This document shows, piece by piece, positions 1 to 9,037 of a stretch of DNA of 64,000 nucleotides. Origin of the DNA: CAVURS01 sp963795385 (GTDB lineage Bacteria > Actinomycetota > Actinomycetes > Actinomycetales > CAVURS01); NCBI GenBank assembly GCA_963795385.1, contig CAWCHK010000014.1:434001-498000 (forward strand), read 5' to 3'. Under the pieces are notes generated by a model. That model was given only the letters and a program-made list of their open reading frames with translations, had not been told where the DNA came from and did not search any database. The first letter of the stretch is position 1. Each line of letters begins with the position of its first letter. A program made the translations under genes and the position numbers.

Positions 1-2
1 CC

Positions 3-278
3 ACTGTCGGCCTGCCCTCGGTCATCGTCGTCAGCATCGTGGTGGCCACCGCCGGCTACGCCCTGCGCCGGATGCTGAGCGGCCGCGCCAACGCAACCCG
101 CACCTGGACGGTCATCGCGGCCGTCGTCCTGCTGCTGTCGCTGCTGGGCCCGCTCGGCGCCCGGACCGCTGCTGCCGGGGTCGCCCTCGCCGCCCTGCAC
201 CTGGCCGTGGGCGGGACCGTCATCACCGGTGTACGCCGCGCCTTCGGCCCCGGCCGCAGCGCCGGGACGCCGTCCTAG
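3..278 (+). CDS. C-terminal part of a small membrane protein (DUF6069-like), truncated by the window edge
   Basis: The frame is open from the first bases and stops at 278, so only the C-terminal 91 residues are present. They contain two or three hydrophobic segments (residues near VIVVSIVVA, TVIAAVVLLLSLLG, and AAAGVALAALHLAVGG), consistent with the four-helix DUF6069 family of actinobacterial membrane proteins. That assignment is from general resemblance only. The gene ends 28 bp before the sensor kinase start and may share its transcript. Its function is unknown. Confidence 0.55.
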   Translation, partial: TVGLPSVIVVSIVVATAGYALRRMLSGRANATRTWTVIAAVVLLLSLLGPLGARTAAAGVALAALHLAVGGTVITGVRRAFGPGRSAGTPS

Positions 279-306
279 GCTGACCACGACCCGAGAGGAG
301 ACCGCC

Positions 307-1515
307 GTGCCTGGCGCGCACCCGCAGCAGACCCGCCCGGACCCCCGCGCCGACGGCGACGCCGGCGAGCCGAGCGCAGCGACCCGGGGCGTCGTCCGCT
401 GGGTGGCCGGCAGCGGCCGCGCGCCGGCGGCGGCCGGTGTCCTGATCTGGTACGTGCCTCTGGTGATCGGGCCGGTCACAGGTGCGGTTGCCGCGGACCG
501 CGGGTGGCTGGCCTGGCCGGCCCTGGTCGCCGCGTCGACCTGCTGGTTCGTCGCCATCGCGACGGCGTACCGGACGCCGCCGCGACCGGGGCTCGCGGCC
601 GGCGGCCTCGCCGTGATGGCCGTCGTCACGGCCCTGGCGACGGTCGGCTTCGACGACGCGTGGACGCCGCTGTTCATCCTCTGCGCCATCGGCGTCGGGG
701 CGACCACGCGCAGCCCGCGCGCGATCCCCGCAGTGGTGGCCCTCACCCTCCTCGCGAGCGGCTCGGCCTGGCTGTCCACGGACCACTGGGACGCGACCTG
801 GACCACTGCGCTGCCGACCTTCCTGGCCGGCATCAGCACCTACTGGTTCTGCCTGCTGCTGGCCGTCATCGCCGAGCTGGCCCGCACCCGCGAGGAGCTG
901 GCCGACGTCGCGGTCTCGCAGGAGCGGTTGCGCTTCTCGCGGGACCTGCACGACCTGCTCGGGCACACCCTGTCGGTCATCGTGGTCAAGGCCGAGGTCG
1001 TCCGCCGGCTCTGCGCCGACGACGAGGCCGCGGCCCACGCGGCCGACATCGAGTCGATCGGGCGGCGGGCCCTCGCCGAGATCCGGCAGGCCGCCACGTC
1101 GTACCGCGGCATGACCCTGGCCGGCGAGCTGGGCCGGGCCCGGCTGGCCCTGGACGCCGCCGGCATCGCCACGACGACGAGCGGACTCCCGGCGACCCTG
1201 CCGCCGGCGGTCGACGAGCTGTTCGGCTGGGTGCTGCGCGAGGGCGTCACGAACGTCGTCCGCCACTCCGGGGCCCGGCACTGCGACGTACGCCTCGTCC
1301 TCGAGGGTGACGACGCCACGATCGAGGTGTCCGACGACGGAGCCGCTGCTGGGGCCGCCGGCCCGGCCGAGACCGACGCGAGCCCGGGCGGCGGCCTGGT
1401 CGGGCTGCGCGAGCGAGCGGACGCCGCCGGCGCCGAGCTCCGGCTGACGCGGACACCGGAGGGGTTGACGCTGGCCGTCCGCGCACCCCTGCGAGCCTTG
1501 GCGCCGAGCCGATGA
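307..1515 (+). CDS. Two-component sensor histidine kinase, NarX/DesK type (HisKA_3)
   Basis: A membrane-bound sensor kinase of about 402 residues. The N-terminal half has several hydrophobic segments (about residues 35-185). An H-box with SRDLHDLLGHTL follows, whose His near residue 215 is the expected autophosphorylation site, and then an HATPase_c domain with N-box VLREGVTNVVRHSG and G-box GGGLVGLRERADAAG. This is the HisKA_3 class that pairs with LuxR-type regulators. I chose the GTG at 307 because GAGAGGAG lies just upstream; an upstream ATG-like start at 229 would overlap the previous gene. The stop overlaps the response regulator start by 4 bp (ATGA), which implies translational coupling. 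The signal sensed is not evident. Confidence 0.9.
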   Translation: MPGAHPQQTRPDPRADGDAGEPSAATRGVVRWVAGSGRAPAAAGVLIWYVPLVIGPVTGAVAADRGWLAWPALVAASTCWFVAIATAYRTPPRPGLAAGGLAVMAVVTALATVGFDDAWTPLFILCAIGVGATTRSPRAIPAVVALTLLASGSAWLSTDHWDATWTTALPTFLAGISTYWFCLLLAVIAELARTREELADVAVSQERLRFSRDLHDLLGHTLSVIVVKAEVVRRLCADDEAAAHAADIESIGRRALAEIRQAATSYRGMTLAGELGRARLALDAAGIATTTSGLPATLPPAVDELFGWVLREGVTNVVRHSGARHCDVRLVLEGDDATIEVSDDGAAAGAAGPAETDASPGGGLVGLRERADAAGAELRLTRTPEGLTLAVRAPLRALAPSR

Positions 1516-2117
1516 TCCGGGTCCTGATCGCCGAGGACCAGTCGATGATGCGGGGCGCGCTGGCCGTCCTGCTCGGTCTCGAGCCCGACCTCGAGGTCGT
1601 CGCGCAGGTGTCCCGCGGCGACCAGATCGTCGCTGCCGCAACGGAACACCAGCCCGACATCGCCGTCCTCGACATCGAGATGCCGGGCCTGAGCGGCCTC
1701 GACGCGGCGGCCCGGTTGCACGAGCAGGTGCCGGCGTGCGGCGTCGTCATCGTGACGACGTTCGGCCGCACGGGCTACCTGCGCCGGGCCCTGGAGTCCG
1801 GGGCGCGGGGCTTCCTGGTCAAGGACGGGCCGGCCGAGGGGCTGGCGCAGGCGATCCGGGTCGTGGCCGGCGGGGGCACCGTCGTCGACCCCGAGCTCGC
1901 CGCAGCCGCGCTGAGCAGCGGGCCGTCCCCGCTCACCGAACGCGAGGCGGACGTCCTGCGGGCCGCCGCCGACGGCTCGACGGTCGCCGACCTCGCGGGG
2001 CGGCTGTTCCTCTCCGAGAGCACTGTCCGCAACTACCTCTCCTCGGCGATCGGCAAGACGGGCAGCCGCAATCGGATGGAGGCGGTCCTGGCCGCCCGCG
2101 AGCACGGCTGGCTCTGA
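1512..2117 (+). CDS. LuxR/NarL-family response regulator
   Basis: A 201-residue DNA-binding response regulator, the partner of the kinase just upstream. The receiver domain (residues 1-120) shows the acidic pair E8-D9, phospho-acceptor D54 in VLDIEMPG and the conserved Lys in FLVKDG. The C-terminal LuxR helix-turn-helix (about 140-195) includes LTEREADVLRAAADGSTVADLA and a recognition helix with SESTVRNYLSSAIGKTG. The ORF begins inside the kinase stop codon. The pair resembles DesK/DesR and LiaRS-like actinobacterial systems. A typical target ABC transporter is not visible here, and the target may lie in the truncated upstream gene. Confidence 0.92.
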   Translation: MIRVLIAEDQSMMRGALAVLLGLEPDLEVVAQVSRGDQIVAAATEHQPDIAVLDIEMPGLSGLDAAARLHEQVPACGVVIVTTFGRTGYLRRALESGARGFLVKDGPAEGLAQAIRVVAGGGTVVDPELAAAALSSGPSPLTEREADVLRAAADGSTVADLAGRLFLSESTVRNYLSSAIGKTGSRNRMEAVLAAREHGWL

Positions 2118-2179
2118 CCCCGAGGCGCGCGTCACAACGGCGCTCGCCCGTCGCCGATGCATCAGTAAAGTCAACGTCC

Positions 2180-4384
2180 ATGCAGGTCGCCGCGATCATC
2201 ATCTGTCTGGCCGCCACTGCGACGGGCATCGCGCTCTTCGCCAAGGCAGTGGCCCGGTTCTCGGCGACGTTCCGGCTCGGACGGCCCGATCCGACCCGTA
2301 CGGCGGCGCCCGGCCGGCGCACCTGGACGCTGGTCAAGGAGTTCCTCGGCCACACCCGGATGTCCCGGCTGCCCGTGGTCGCCGTCGCCCACTGGTTCGT
2401 GATGGTGTCGTTCGGGCTGCTGTTCCTGACGCTGGTGACTGCCTTCGGGCAGCTCTTCTCGCCGGCCTGGGCGCTCCCGCTGATCGGCCACTTCTTCCTG
2501 CTCGAGTGGCTGATCGAGGCGATCGCCTGGCTCTCGCTCGCCGGCATCCTCACCCTGATCGCGATCCGGCAGCGCAACCACCCGCGACGACGGGCGCGCG
2601 GCTCGCGCTTCTACGGCTCGACGTTCTGGCAGGCCTACTACGTCGAGGCGACCATCCTCGGCGTCGTCGTCTGCGTGATCACGCTGCGGGCGCTGGAGTA
2701 CGCGCTGGGCCGCAACATCGGCGAGTCGAGCGCGACCGCGTTGCACTACCCGCTGACCGCCTGGATCGGAGCCGGCTTCAGCGGCACGGAGTCCTCGATC
2801 AAGACCGGCATCATCGTCGTGGCGGCGGTCAAGATCCTGATCTCGGTGGCCTGGCTGATCACCATCTCGCTGCAGCCGGCGATGGGCGTGGCCTGGCACC
2901 GGTTCCTGGCCTTCTTCAACATCTGGCTCAAGCGCGAGGCGTCCGGGCGCACCGCCCTCGGAGCGCTGCGGCCGATGATGATCGACGGCAAGCCGATCGA
3001 CTTCGAGGCGATCGAGGAGCTGGACGAGGACGCCACGCTCGGCGTCGCGACCATCACCGACTTCACCTGGAAGGGGCTGCTGGACTTCACCACGTGCACC
3101 GAGTGTGGCCGCTGCCAGAGCCAGTGCCCGGCCTGGAACACCGAGAAGCCGTTGTCCCCCAAGCTGTTGATGATGGGCCTGCGCGACCACGCCTACGCCC
3201 AGGCGCCGTACCTCACCGCCGCCGGACGCGCGGCCAGTGAGACGACGGCCGGCCCGGAGCCGGTCGACGTCCCGCTCGTGCAGAGCGGCGGCGTCGTGGA
3301 CCCCGACGTCCTGTGGAGCTGTACGACGTGCGGCGCGTGTGTCGAGCAGTGTCCCGTCGACATCGAGCACGTCGACCACATCGTCGACATGCGCCGCTAC
3401 CAGGTGCTGATCGAGTCGGCGTTCCCGGCCGAGCTGGCCGGTCTGTTCAAGAACCTGGAGAAGGTCCAGAACCCTTGGGGCCTGCCGGCCCGGGCCCGGT
3501 TGGACTGGGCCAAGGACCTGCCCTTCGACGTGCCCGTCGTCGGCTCGGACGTCGACGACCTGACGTCGGTCGACTACCTGTTCTGGGTCGGTTGCGCCGG
3601 GGCGTACGACGACCGCGCGCAGCGGACGACCCGGGCCGTGGCGGAGCTGCTGCACACGGCCGGCGTCACCTTCGCCGTCCTCGGTGACGGCGAGACGTGC
3701 ACCGGCGACCCGGCCCGGCGGGCCGGCAACGAGTTCCTCTTCCAGATGCTCGCGCAGGCCAACGTCGAGGTTCTCGGTGACGCCAAGGCCGGCAAGATCG
3801 TCGTCACCTGCGCGCACTGCTTCAACACCCTCTCGAACGAGTACCCCCAGCTCGGCGGGCAGTACGACGTCATCCACCACACCCAGCTGCTCAACCGGCT
3901 GGTGCGGGACCGCCGGCTGGTGCCGCTGGCCCGGCCGGACCGGGCCGACAGCTCCGGGGTCGCGTCGACCGCGGCGACCGTGACCTACCACGACCCCTGC
4001 TACCTCGGCCGGCACAACGGCGTCTACGCGCCGCCGCGCGAGCTGCTCGGCGCGCTGCCCGGCGTCGAGCTGCGGGAGATGCCGCGCAACTCCGAGCGGT
4101 CGTTCTGCTGCGGGGCCGGCGGGGCGCGGATGTGGATGGAGGAGAAGCTCGGCACCCGGATCAACAGCAACCGCACCGCCGAGGCCGTAGCCACGGGCGC
4201 CGACCGGATCGCGATCGGCTGCCCGTTCTGCCGGGTGATGCTCTCCGACGGGCTGAGCGCCGCGCAGTCCGACGGCAGCGCCCGCGAGGAGGTCCAGGTG
4301 GTGGACGTCGCCCAGATGCTCCTGGCCGCCGTCCGCCCCGCGCCCGAGGCGCCCACCCCGGAGGCCGTCGGCAGCACGACCTGA
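2180..4384 (+). CDS. Membrane-anchored (Fe-S)-binding oxidoreductase, HdrD/GlpC-like with NarI-like domain
   Basis: A 734-residue redox protein. The N-terminal 260 residues carry about six transmembrane helices resembling the nitrate reductase gamma-type heme b domain. Two 4Fe-4S clusters follow: C306-C309-C312-C316 (CTECGRCQSQC) and C381-C384-C387-C391 (CTTCGACVEQC). Two cysteine-rich CCG domains come next, the second with CCGAGGARMW around 643. This is the layout of actinobacterial proteins related to GlcF/HdrD and mycobacterial Rv0338c-type reductases, which pass electrons between the membrane quinone pool and an unknown donor. The ATG at 2180 precedes the first TM segment. The Shine-Dalgarno is weak. 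It stands alone and its physiological substrate cannot be inferred. Confidence 0.85.
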   Translation: MQVAAIIICLAATATGIALFAKAVARFSATFRLGRPDPTRTAAPGRRTWTLVKEFLGHTRMSRLPVVAVAHWFVMVSFGLLFLTLVTAFGQLFSPAWALPLIGHFFLLEWLIEAIAWLSLAGILTLIAIRQRNHPRRRARGSRFYGSTFWQAYYVEATILGVVVCVITLRALEYALGRNIGESSATALHYPLTAWIGAGFSGTESSIKTGIIVVAAVKILISVAWLITISLQPAMGVAWHRFLAFFNIWLKREASGRTALGALRPMMIDGKPIDFEAIEELDEDATLGVATITDFTWKGLLDFTTCTECGRCQSQCPAWNTEKPLSPKLLMMGLRDHAYAQAPYLTAAGRAASETTAGPEPVDVPLVQSGGVVDPDVLWSCTTCGACVEQCPVDIEHVDHIVDMRRYQVLIESAFPAELAGLFKNLEKVQNPWGLPARARLDWAKDLPFDVPVVGSDVDDLTSVDYLFWVGCAGAYDDRAQRTTRAVAELLHTAGVTFAVLGDGETCTGDPARRAGNEFLFQMLAQANVEVLGDAKAGKIVVTCAHCFNTLSNEYPQLGGQYDVIHHTQLLNRLVRDRRLVPLARPDRADSSGVASTAATVTYHDPCYLGRHNGVYAPPRELLGALPGVELREMPRNSERSFCCGAGGARMWMEEKLGTRINSNRTAEAVATGADRIAIGCPFCRVMLSDGLSAAQSDGSAREEVQVVDVAQMLLAAVRPAPEAPTPEAVGSTT

Positions 4385-4401
4385 CGTCGGGGCGCGGTGC
4401 C

Positions 4402-5154
4402 TCAGGAGAGGTCTTGGAGGAGACGGCTGGCCCCGCGGCGTACGGCCTCGCGGGCCACCTTCGCCCGGCGCACCTTGACCCGCATGCCCATCGGGTGGGC
4501 CCACCCGCGCCGCCGGGCGAGCATGTCCTGACGGACCCAGTCCGGCACGTCGAAGTCGGAGAGCTGGGCGATGGCCTGGGTCTTGGTCATCAGCACGCCC
4601 TCGGTGATCGCCGCCTGAGCGCGCGGAAGGGTGGTGAGGCCGCGGTCGACGAACGCGTCGTCGAGCCACGGGCGCAGCGAGTCGGTCGCCGGCAGCCAGA
4701 CCGAGCGCAGCTCCTCGCGGATCTCCGCGACCAGCTCTTCCGGTGTGACGTAAGGGATCTGGCCCGCGATCGGCTCGCCCGCCACGACGATCCCGTGGTC
4801 GTGCAGCTCGGTCCGGGTGATCGCCGTGAGCCGGGCCCGGGTCATCCGGCCGTCGTGCCAGAACGGCCAGACCTGCTGCGGGTCGGCGATGTCCGGCGCC
4901 GCGACGTAGAGGCAGTCCAGGCGGGTCGCCGCGGGGTGCTGCGCGGTGAGCTCCCGGTGCACCGCGGCGATGGCCGACAGCTCGTCCGGGTCCGGCGGGC
5001 GTTGCAGGACGGCGACCAGGTCGAGGTCGCTCCGGTCGGGCTCGAAGTCCCGCGTACCAAGGGATCCCGCCGCGTAGAGCCCGACGGTGGGGACGACTGC
5101 GGGCAGCCGTCCCACGAGGTCGGACAGCAGCCGCGCGACCCGGGTCTCAGGCAT
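4402..5154 (-). CDS. Nucleotidyltransferase, AadA-like (aminoglycoside adenylyltransferase family)
   Basis: A 250-residue protein with the polymerase-beta-fold nucleotidyltransferase signature G30-S31 followed by D43-x-D45 (GSLGTRDFEPDRSDLDL), which binds metal and NTP. A helical C-terminal region typical of the AadA/DUF4111 group follows. AadA relatives adenylylate streptomycin or spectinomycin, but chromosomal actinobacterial homologs often have no demonstrated resistance role, so the substrate is open. It is the last gene of a leftward run, 12 bp after the hypothetical gene, and is probably cotranscribed with dcd. The start at 5154 has no strong Shine-Dalgarno. Confidence 0.75.
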   Translation of the reverse strand: MPETRVARLLSDLVGRLPAVVPTVGLYAAGSLGTRDFEPDRSDLDLVAVLQRPPDPDELSAIAAVHRELTAQHPAATRLDCLYVAAPDIADPQQVWPFWHDGRMTRARLTAITRTELHDHGIVVAGEPIAGQIPYVTPEELVAEIREELRSVWLPATDSLRPWLDDAFVDRGLTTLPRAQAAITEGVLMTKTQAIAQLSDFDVPDWVRQDMLARRRGWAHPMGMRVKVRRAKVAREAVRRGASRLLQDLS

Positions 5155-5166
5155 CGTGACCCGGCA

Positions 5167-6234
5167 TCAGCGCAGGCTCTCCGGCGGCACGTGGAAGCCG
5201 GACGCGTCGACGACCACGCCGAACACCGCCTCGGACGTCACCCGGGCCACCGAGCGGATGGTCTCGGCGACGATCCGGCGGGCGATGCGGTGGGCGGTCG
5301 AGGGGCTCTCCAGGTGCAGCTGCCCGACGTCCTCGGGCCACCACCGGATGTCGTAGGTGACCAGCCGATCGGTCGGGACGTCCGGCAGGTCGGCGAGCTG
5401 GCGCAGGACCCAGCGGGGGACGCCGGTCTCGACCTGTACGCCGACCACGATGCCGCCGTGGCCGACGACGGCGTACCCGTCGGCGATGGCCATCTCCTGC
5501 TCGGCCCACTCGTCGGTGGCGTCGGCCACGAGCTCGAGCCGCTGCAGCAGCTCGGGGGTCAGCGCCTCCTCCATCTCGTCGGCCATCGGGTCGAGGGGGT
5601 CGAGCGACCAGGGCGCAGCCTCCGGCTCGGGCGGCGGCTGGTGCGGCCGGACCATGTCCTGGTGGGCGCCGGGAAGAACTGGGGCGAGCAGCTGCACCAG
5701 ATCCTTGGCCTCGACCCAGTACGGCGACCAGACCGTCAGCTCGACGTCGCGGGTGGGGTCCGGGGTCATCACCACGCCGGTCCCCGCGACCCGGACGGCG
5801 CCGCCGACCCGGCGAGCCAGGTCGAGGCCGAGGGCCACGAGGTCCCCCTCGGCCCGGTACGGCGGCCCGGTCGGGAACGCCCGCATCCACAGGGCCGTCT
5901 GCAGCGGGTCGACGAACGCCTCGAAGCCGTCCGGGTCCCGCTCCGGCGCCGCCTCCAGCCGGTACGCCGTGCGCAGGCCCTCCGGCGCCCCGAGGACCGC
6001 GGCGTCCTCATCGCTCAGCTGGACCGGCCCGGAGATCGAGGACGAGCGGCCCACCCGGGCCCGGCCGGTGAGGTCGAGGTCGGAGTCGTCGACCCGAGCC
6101 CGGACCAGGGTCGCCACGAGCTCGGGCGTCGCCGTCTCGGTCGGGACGAGGAGGACGTGCATCCCGGTCAGCTGGTCGAGGGTCGCGGCATCGAGCCGGT
6201 CGCTCTCGGCTCGCCTGCGGAAGATTGCCGCCAT
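5167..6234 (-). CDS. Conserved hypothetical actinobacterial protein
   Basis: A soluble 355-residue protein with no domain I recognise. It is acidic, with no signal peptide or TM segment. The middle contains a Pro/Glu-rich linker (about residues 205-235) that separates two globular halves. The start follows GAGGGACCG directly upstream of ATG at 6234. It sits between dcd (31 bp upstream) and the nucleotidyltransferase (12 bp downstream) on the same strand, so it is probably part of one transcript. Codon use matches its neighbours. No function is proposed. Confidence 0.7.
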   Translation of the reverse strand: MAAIFRRRAESDRLDAATLDQLTGMHVLLVPTETATPELVATLVRARVDDSDLDLTGRARVGRSSSISGPVQLSDEDAAVLGAPEGLRTAYRLEAAPERDPDGFEAFVDPLQTALWMRAFPTGPPYRAEGDLVALGLDLARRVGGAVRVAGTGVVMTPDPTRDVELTVWSPYWVEAKDLVQLLAPVLPGAHQDMVRPHQPPPEPEAAPWSLDPLDPMADEMEEALTPELLQRLELVADATDEWAEQEMAIADGYAVVGHGGIVVGVQVETGVPRWVLRQLADLPDVPTDRLVTYDIRWWPEDVGQLHLESPSTAHRIARRIVAETIRSVARVTSEAVFGVVVDASGFHVPPESLR

Positions 6235-6265
6235 CGGTCCCTCGGGTCACGATCTGCGCCGGGCG

Positions 6266-6841
6266 TCAGACCTCGGTGCGGTGGAAGTTCTGGAACGAGC
6301 GACTCGCCGTCGGCCCTCGCTGGTTCTGGTAGCGCGAGCCGTATCTCTCACTGCCGTAAGGGTTCTCAGAGGCGCTGCTGAGCCGGAAGAAGCACAGCTG
6401 ACCGATCTTCATGCCGGGCCACAGCGTGATCGGCAGGGTCGCGACGTTGGACAGCTCGAGCGTCACGTGCCCGGTGAACCCGGGGTCGATGAAGCCGGCC
6501 GTCGAGTGGGTCAGCAGGCCGAGGCGGCCCAGGCTGGACTTGCCCTCGAGCCGCGCGGCCAGGTCGTCCGGCAGGGTCACGACCTCGTACGTCGAGCCGA
6601 GGACGAACTCGCCGGGATGAAGCATCAGCGGCTCGTCCGGGTCGCACTCGACCAGGCGGGTCAGGTCGGGCTGCTCCAGCTGCGGGTCGATCACCGGGTA
6701 CTTGTGGTTGTCGAAGAGCCGGAAGTACTTGTCCAGCCGGACGTCGATGCTGGACGGCTGGACCATCGCGTCGTCGTACGGCGAGAGCTCGACCCGGCCG
6801 GAGGCGATCTCGGCGCGGATGTCGCGGTCGGAGAGCAGCAC
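6266..6841 (-). CDS. dcd: dCTP deaminase
   Basis: Deaminates dCTP in the pathway to dTTP; some actinobacterial members also hydrolyse the product to dUMP. The 191 residues begin LLSDRDIRAEI, the family's N-terminal signature, and contain SSLGRLGLLTHSTAGFIDPGFTG, the trimer-interface and active-site region with the motif around HSTAGFID. I chose the GTG at 6841 because it places the canonical N-terminus at residue 1. An ATG at 6883 would add 14 residues atypical of the family. It is the first gene of the leftward run and is divergent from the tRNA-Gly. No strong SD precedes the GTG. Confidence 0.93.
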   Translation of the reverse strand: MLLSDRDIRAEIASGRVELSPYDDAMVQPSSIDVRLDKYFRLFDNHKYPVIDPQLEQPDLTRLVECDPDEPLMLHPGEFVLGSTYEVVTLPDDLAARLEGKSSLGRLGLLTHSTAGFIDPGFTGHVTLELSNVATLPITLWPGMKIGQLCFFRLSSASENPYGSERYGSRYQNQRGPTASRSFQNFHRTEV

Positions 6842-6932
6842 GGGGCCACGGTAGCGGGCTGGCGGAGCCGGTATGGTTGGCACGCCCAGCGAGCCCGCGT
6901 GAGCACGACCGCGCGGGCCTCGGTCCGGGCCT

Positions 6933-7003
6933 GCGGGTGTAGTTCAATGGCAGAACATCAGCTTCCCAAGCTGACAGTGCGGGTTCGATTCCCGTCACCC
7001 GCT
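6933..7003 (+). tRNA. tRNA-Gly (anticodon CCC)
   Basis: A 71-nt cloverleaf. The acceptor stem is GCGGGTG pairing with CACCCGC, with discriminator T at 7003. The D-arm contains AGTTCAATGGCAGA, the anticodon stem is TCAGC/GCTGA with loop TTCCCAA giving CCC, and the T-arm is GCGGG-TTCGATT-CCCGT. No 3' CCA is encoded. A TATGGT box at 6872-6877 lies upstream and may be its -10 element. A gene for a TMEM175-like protein begins within 15 bases of its 3' end. Confidence 0.95.
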
Positions 7004-7017
7004 CTAGGGTGTTCGTC

Positions 7018-7659
7018 GTGCCGGCGCCGGAGTCCTCGACCGACCGGTCGCGCGACCTGGAGCGGCTGCTCACCTTCGTCGACGCGATCGCCGCCGTCGC
7101 CATCACGCTGCTCGTCCTGCCCCTCGTCGACCTGGCCGGCCAGATCCACGCCGACCACCAGACGGTGGCGAGTCTCCTGCGGGCCAACAGCGACCTGTTC
7201 TGGTCGTTCGGGCTGAGCTTCGCGGTGATCGCCCGCCTGTGGCTGGCCCAGCACGTGCTGATGCGGTCGGTCATCCAGAGCAGCCCCGGGATCGTCACGT
7301 GGTTGATCCTGTGGACGGTCGCCATCGTGTTCCTGCCGTTCCCCACCGCCCTGCTCCCCGACTACGGCAGCCAGGCGATCACCAAGGCGCTCTACATCGG
7401 CACGCTGACCGCCAGCTCGCTCTGCCTGGCGGTCCTCGCTGCGGTGATCAAGAACGACCCGTCCCTGCACGAGCCCGGTGGGGCTCCGTCGCCCCTCGCC
7501 GGCGTGGTCAACGCGGCGCTGTTCCTGCTCGCCCTGGGTCTGTCCCTGCTGCTACCCGAGCTCAGCTACTTCCCGCTGATCCTGCTGATCACCGCCGACT
7601 GGCTGACCACGCTGGTCCGCCGGGTCGGCGGCCGCCGGGTCACGGAGGGCTCGGCGTAG
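7018..7659 (+). CDS. TMEM175-family (DUF1211) membrane protein, putative K+ channel
   Basis: A 213-residue protein with about six hydrophobic helices. The first carries RLLTFVDAIAAVAITLLVL, matching the RxxxFxDAxxAIxxT signature of bacterial TMEM175 channels. The GTG at 7018 is preferred because AGGG lies 8 nt upstream; another GTG at 7009 leaves no room for a ribosome site after the tRNA end. The 3' end overlaps the convergent MFS gene by 108 bp, an unusually long antisense overlap of two coding regions. Potassium conductance is inferred from the family only. Confidence 0.8.
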   Translation: MPAPESSTDRSRDLERLLTFVDAIAAVAITLLVLPLVDLAGQIHADHQTVASLLRANSDLFWSFGLSFAVIARLWLAQHVLMRSVIQSSPGIVTWLILWTVAIVFLPFPTALLPDYGSQAITKALYIGTLTASSLCLAVLAAVIKNDPSLHEPGGAPSPLAGVVNAALFLLALGLSLLLPELSYFPLILLITADWLTTLVRRVGGRRVTEGSA

Positions 7660-8892
7660 CAGCAGCGGGCTGAGCAGGATGAGCAGCCCGACGGCCGTGA
7701 TCGCCGTCCGCACGCTGGTGATCTCGGCCAGCAGGCCGGCGAGCGCGGTGCAACTGGCGATGGCGGCCTGCTGGCCGATCGACCAGGCCGACAGCACACG
7801 TGCGATCCGCTCGCGGGGGATCTGCTCGAGCCGGTAGGTCGCGAGCACCGGGTTGTAGAGGCTCATCCCGACGATGATCGCGAGCTCGACCGCCATCACC
7901 GTCGCGAGGCCGACGACTCCGGGCCGGACGAAGGCGAGGCCGATCGGCCAGACGGCGCGCAGCGTGCCGACCGTCCGGAGGACCGAGCGCCGGCCGTGGC
8001 GGGCCACGACCCCGCGGGCCAGCCGGGAGCCGATCAGCCCGCCCAGGCAGGGAGCGGCGAAGGCCAGGCCGTACTGCCAGGGCGGGAAGCCGAGCTGGCG
8101 GAGCAGGAGCACGGCGAGCAGGGGCTCGGTGGCCATGATCAGCCCGGCGACCACCATGTTGTTGAGGTAGAGCGCCCGCAGGACGGGATGGGTCAGGAGG
8201 TAGCGCCAGCCCTCGAGCAGCTCGCCCGCCCGGACCCGCCTCCCACTCGGCCGCCGCGGGCGTTCCTCGCGCCCCCGGATCGCGCTGATCGCCAGCGCGG
8301 AGAGCAGGTAGCTCAAGGCGTCGGCCACCACCGTGACGACCGGCCCGAACAGCCCGATCGCCGCGCCTCCCAGTGGCGGCCCGACGGCGAGCGAGCTCCA
8401 GTTCGTGGACTCGAGCCGCGCGTTCGCCACCAGCAGGTCGTCGGGCCGCACGACGGCTCTGACGTAGGCGCCGCTGGCGGCCGTGAAGGCGATCTTGGCC
8501 GCGGCCACGACCGCCGAGACGGCCAGCAGCTGGGGGAAGGTGAGCCGGCCCAGGGCGTACGCCACCGGGACGGTCGCCATGACCGCGAACCGGGCCAGGT
8601 CCATCGTGACCATCACCGCGCGCTTGGGCCGGAACTCCACCCATGGGCCTAGCGGCAGCGCGATCAGCGCACCCACTGCGGGCCCCACCGCCGACAGGGT
8701 CGACACCTCGGCCGGGCTGGCGTGCAGCACGAGCACGGCGATCAACGGCAGCGCTCCGAACCCCAGCCCGGACCCGTACGTACTGATCGCGTACGCCGCC
8801 CACAGCCAGCCGAACTCCCGGCCGAGGGGTCGTCTCGTCGCCAAGCCCGGCCTCCCCTCGGCCCCTGTCCCACGCGTGCGCTGAGCGCCCAT
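7552..8892 (-). CDS. MFS transporter (MFS_3 / macrolide- or siderophore-exporter-like)
   Basis: A 446-residue major facilitator with about 12 predicted TM helices. A short Arg-rich N-terminus is followed by FGWLWAAYAISTYGSGLGFGALPL, typical of the MefA/EntS-like MFS_3 exporters, and a cytoplasmic loop rich in Arg (REERPRRPSGRR) splits the two halves. The Gln/Asp-rich C-terminal tail (about 35 residues) is encoded opposite the TMEM175 gene and may be a recent extension past an older stop. Substrate unknown. It stands alone on its strand, with divergent msrA 146 bp away. Confidence 0.82.
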   Translation of the reverse strand: MGAQRTRGTGAEGRPGLATRRPLGREFGWLWAAYAISTYGSGLGFGALPLIAVLVLHASPAEVSTLSAVGPAVGALIALPLGPWVEFRPKRAVMVTMDLARFAVMATVPVAYALGRLTFPQLLAVSAVVAAAKIAFTAASGAYVRAVVRPDDLLVANARLESTNWSSLAVGPPLGGAAIGLFGPVVTVVADALSYLLSALAISAIRGREERPRRPSGRRVRAGELLEGWRYLLTHPVLRALYLNNMVVAGLIMATEPLLAVLLLRQLGFPPWQYGLAFAAPCLGGLIGSRLARGVVARHGRRSVLRTVGTLRAVWPIGLAFVRPGVVGLATVMAVELAIIVGMSLYNPVLATYRLEQIPRERIARVLSAWSIGQQAAIASCTALAGLLAEITSVRTAITAVGLLILLSPLLLRRALRDPAAADPADQRGQPVGGDQQDQREVAELG

Positions 8893-9037
8893 GATCGTTC
8901 ACGCGGGCGGCCGATCCCGGGAGGACGCACAGCGCTGAGCAAGACCGACGTGTCACTACCGGGGGCCGGGCCGACCGGCTGAACCGCGGCCGGTGCAGGA
9001 TGGCAGACTCGGGCAGGCATCGGAAGGAGCCCAGACC

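Noticed and set aside
6933..7003. tRNA-Gly with anticodon TCC
   Set aside because: The 5-bp anticodon stem TCAGC/GCTGA leaves a 7-nt loop TTCCCAA, in which position 34-36 is CCC; reading TCC would leave an improper 33rd base and loop.
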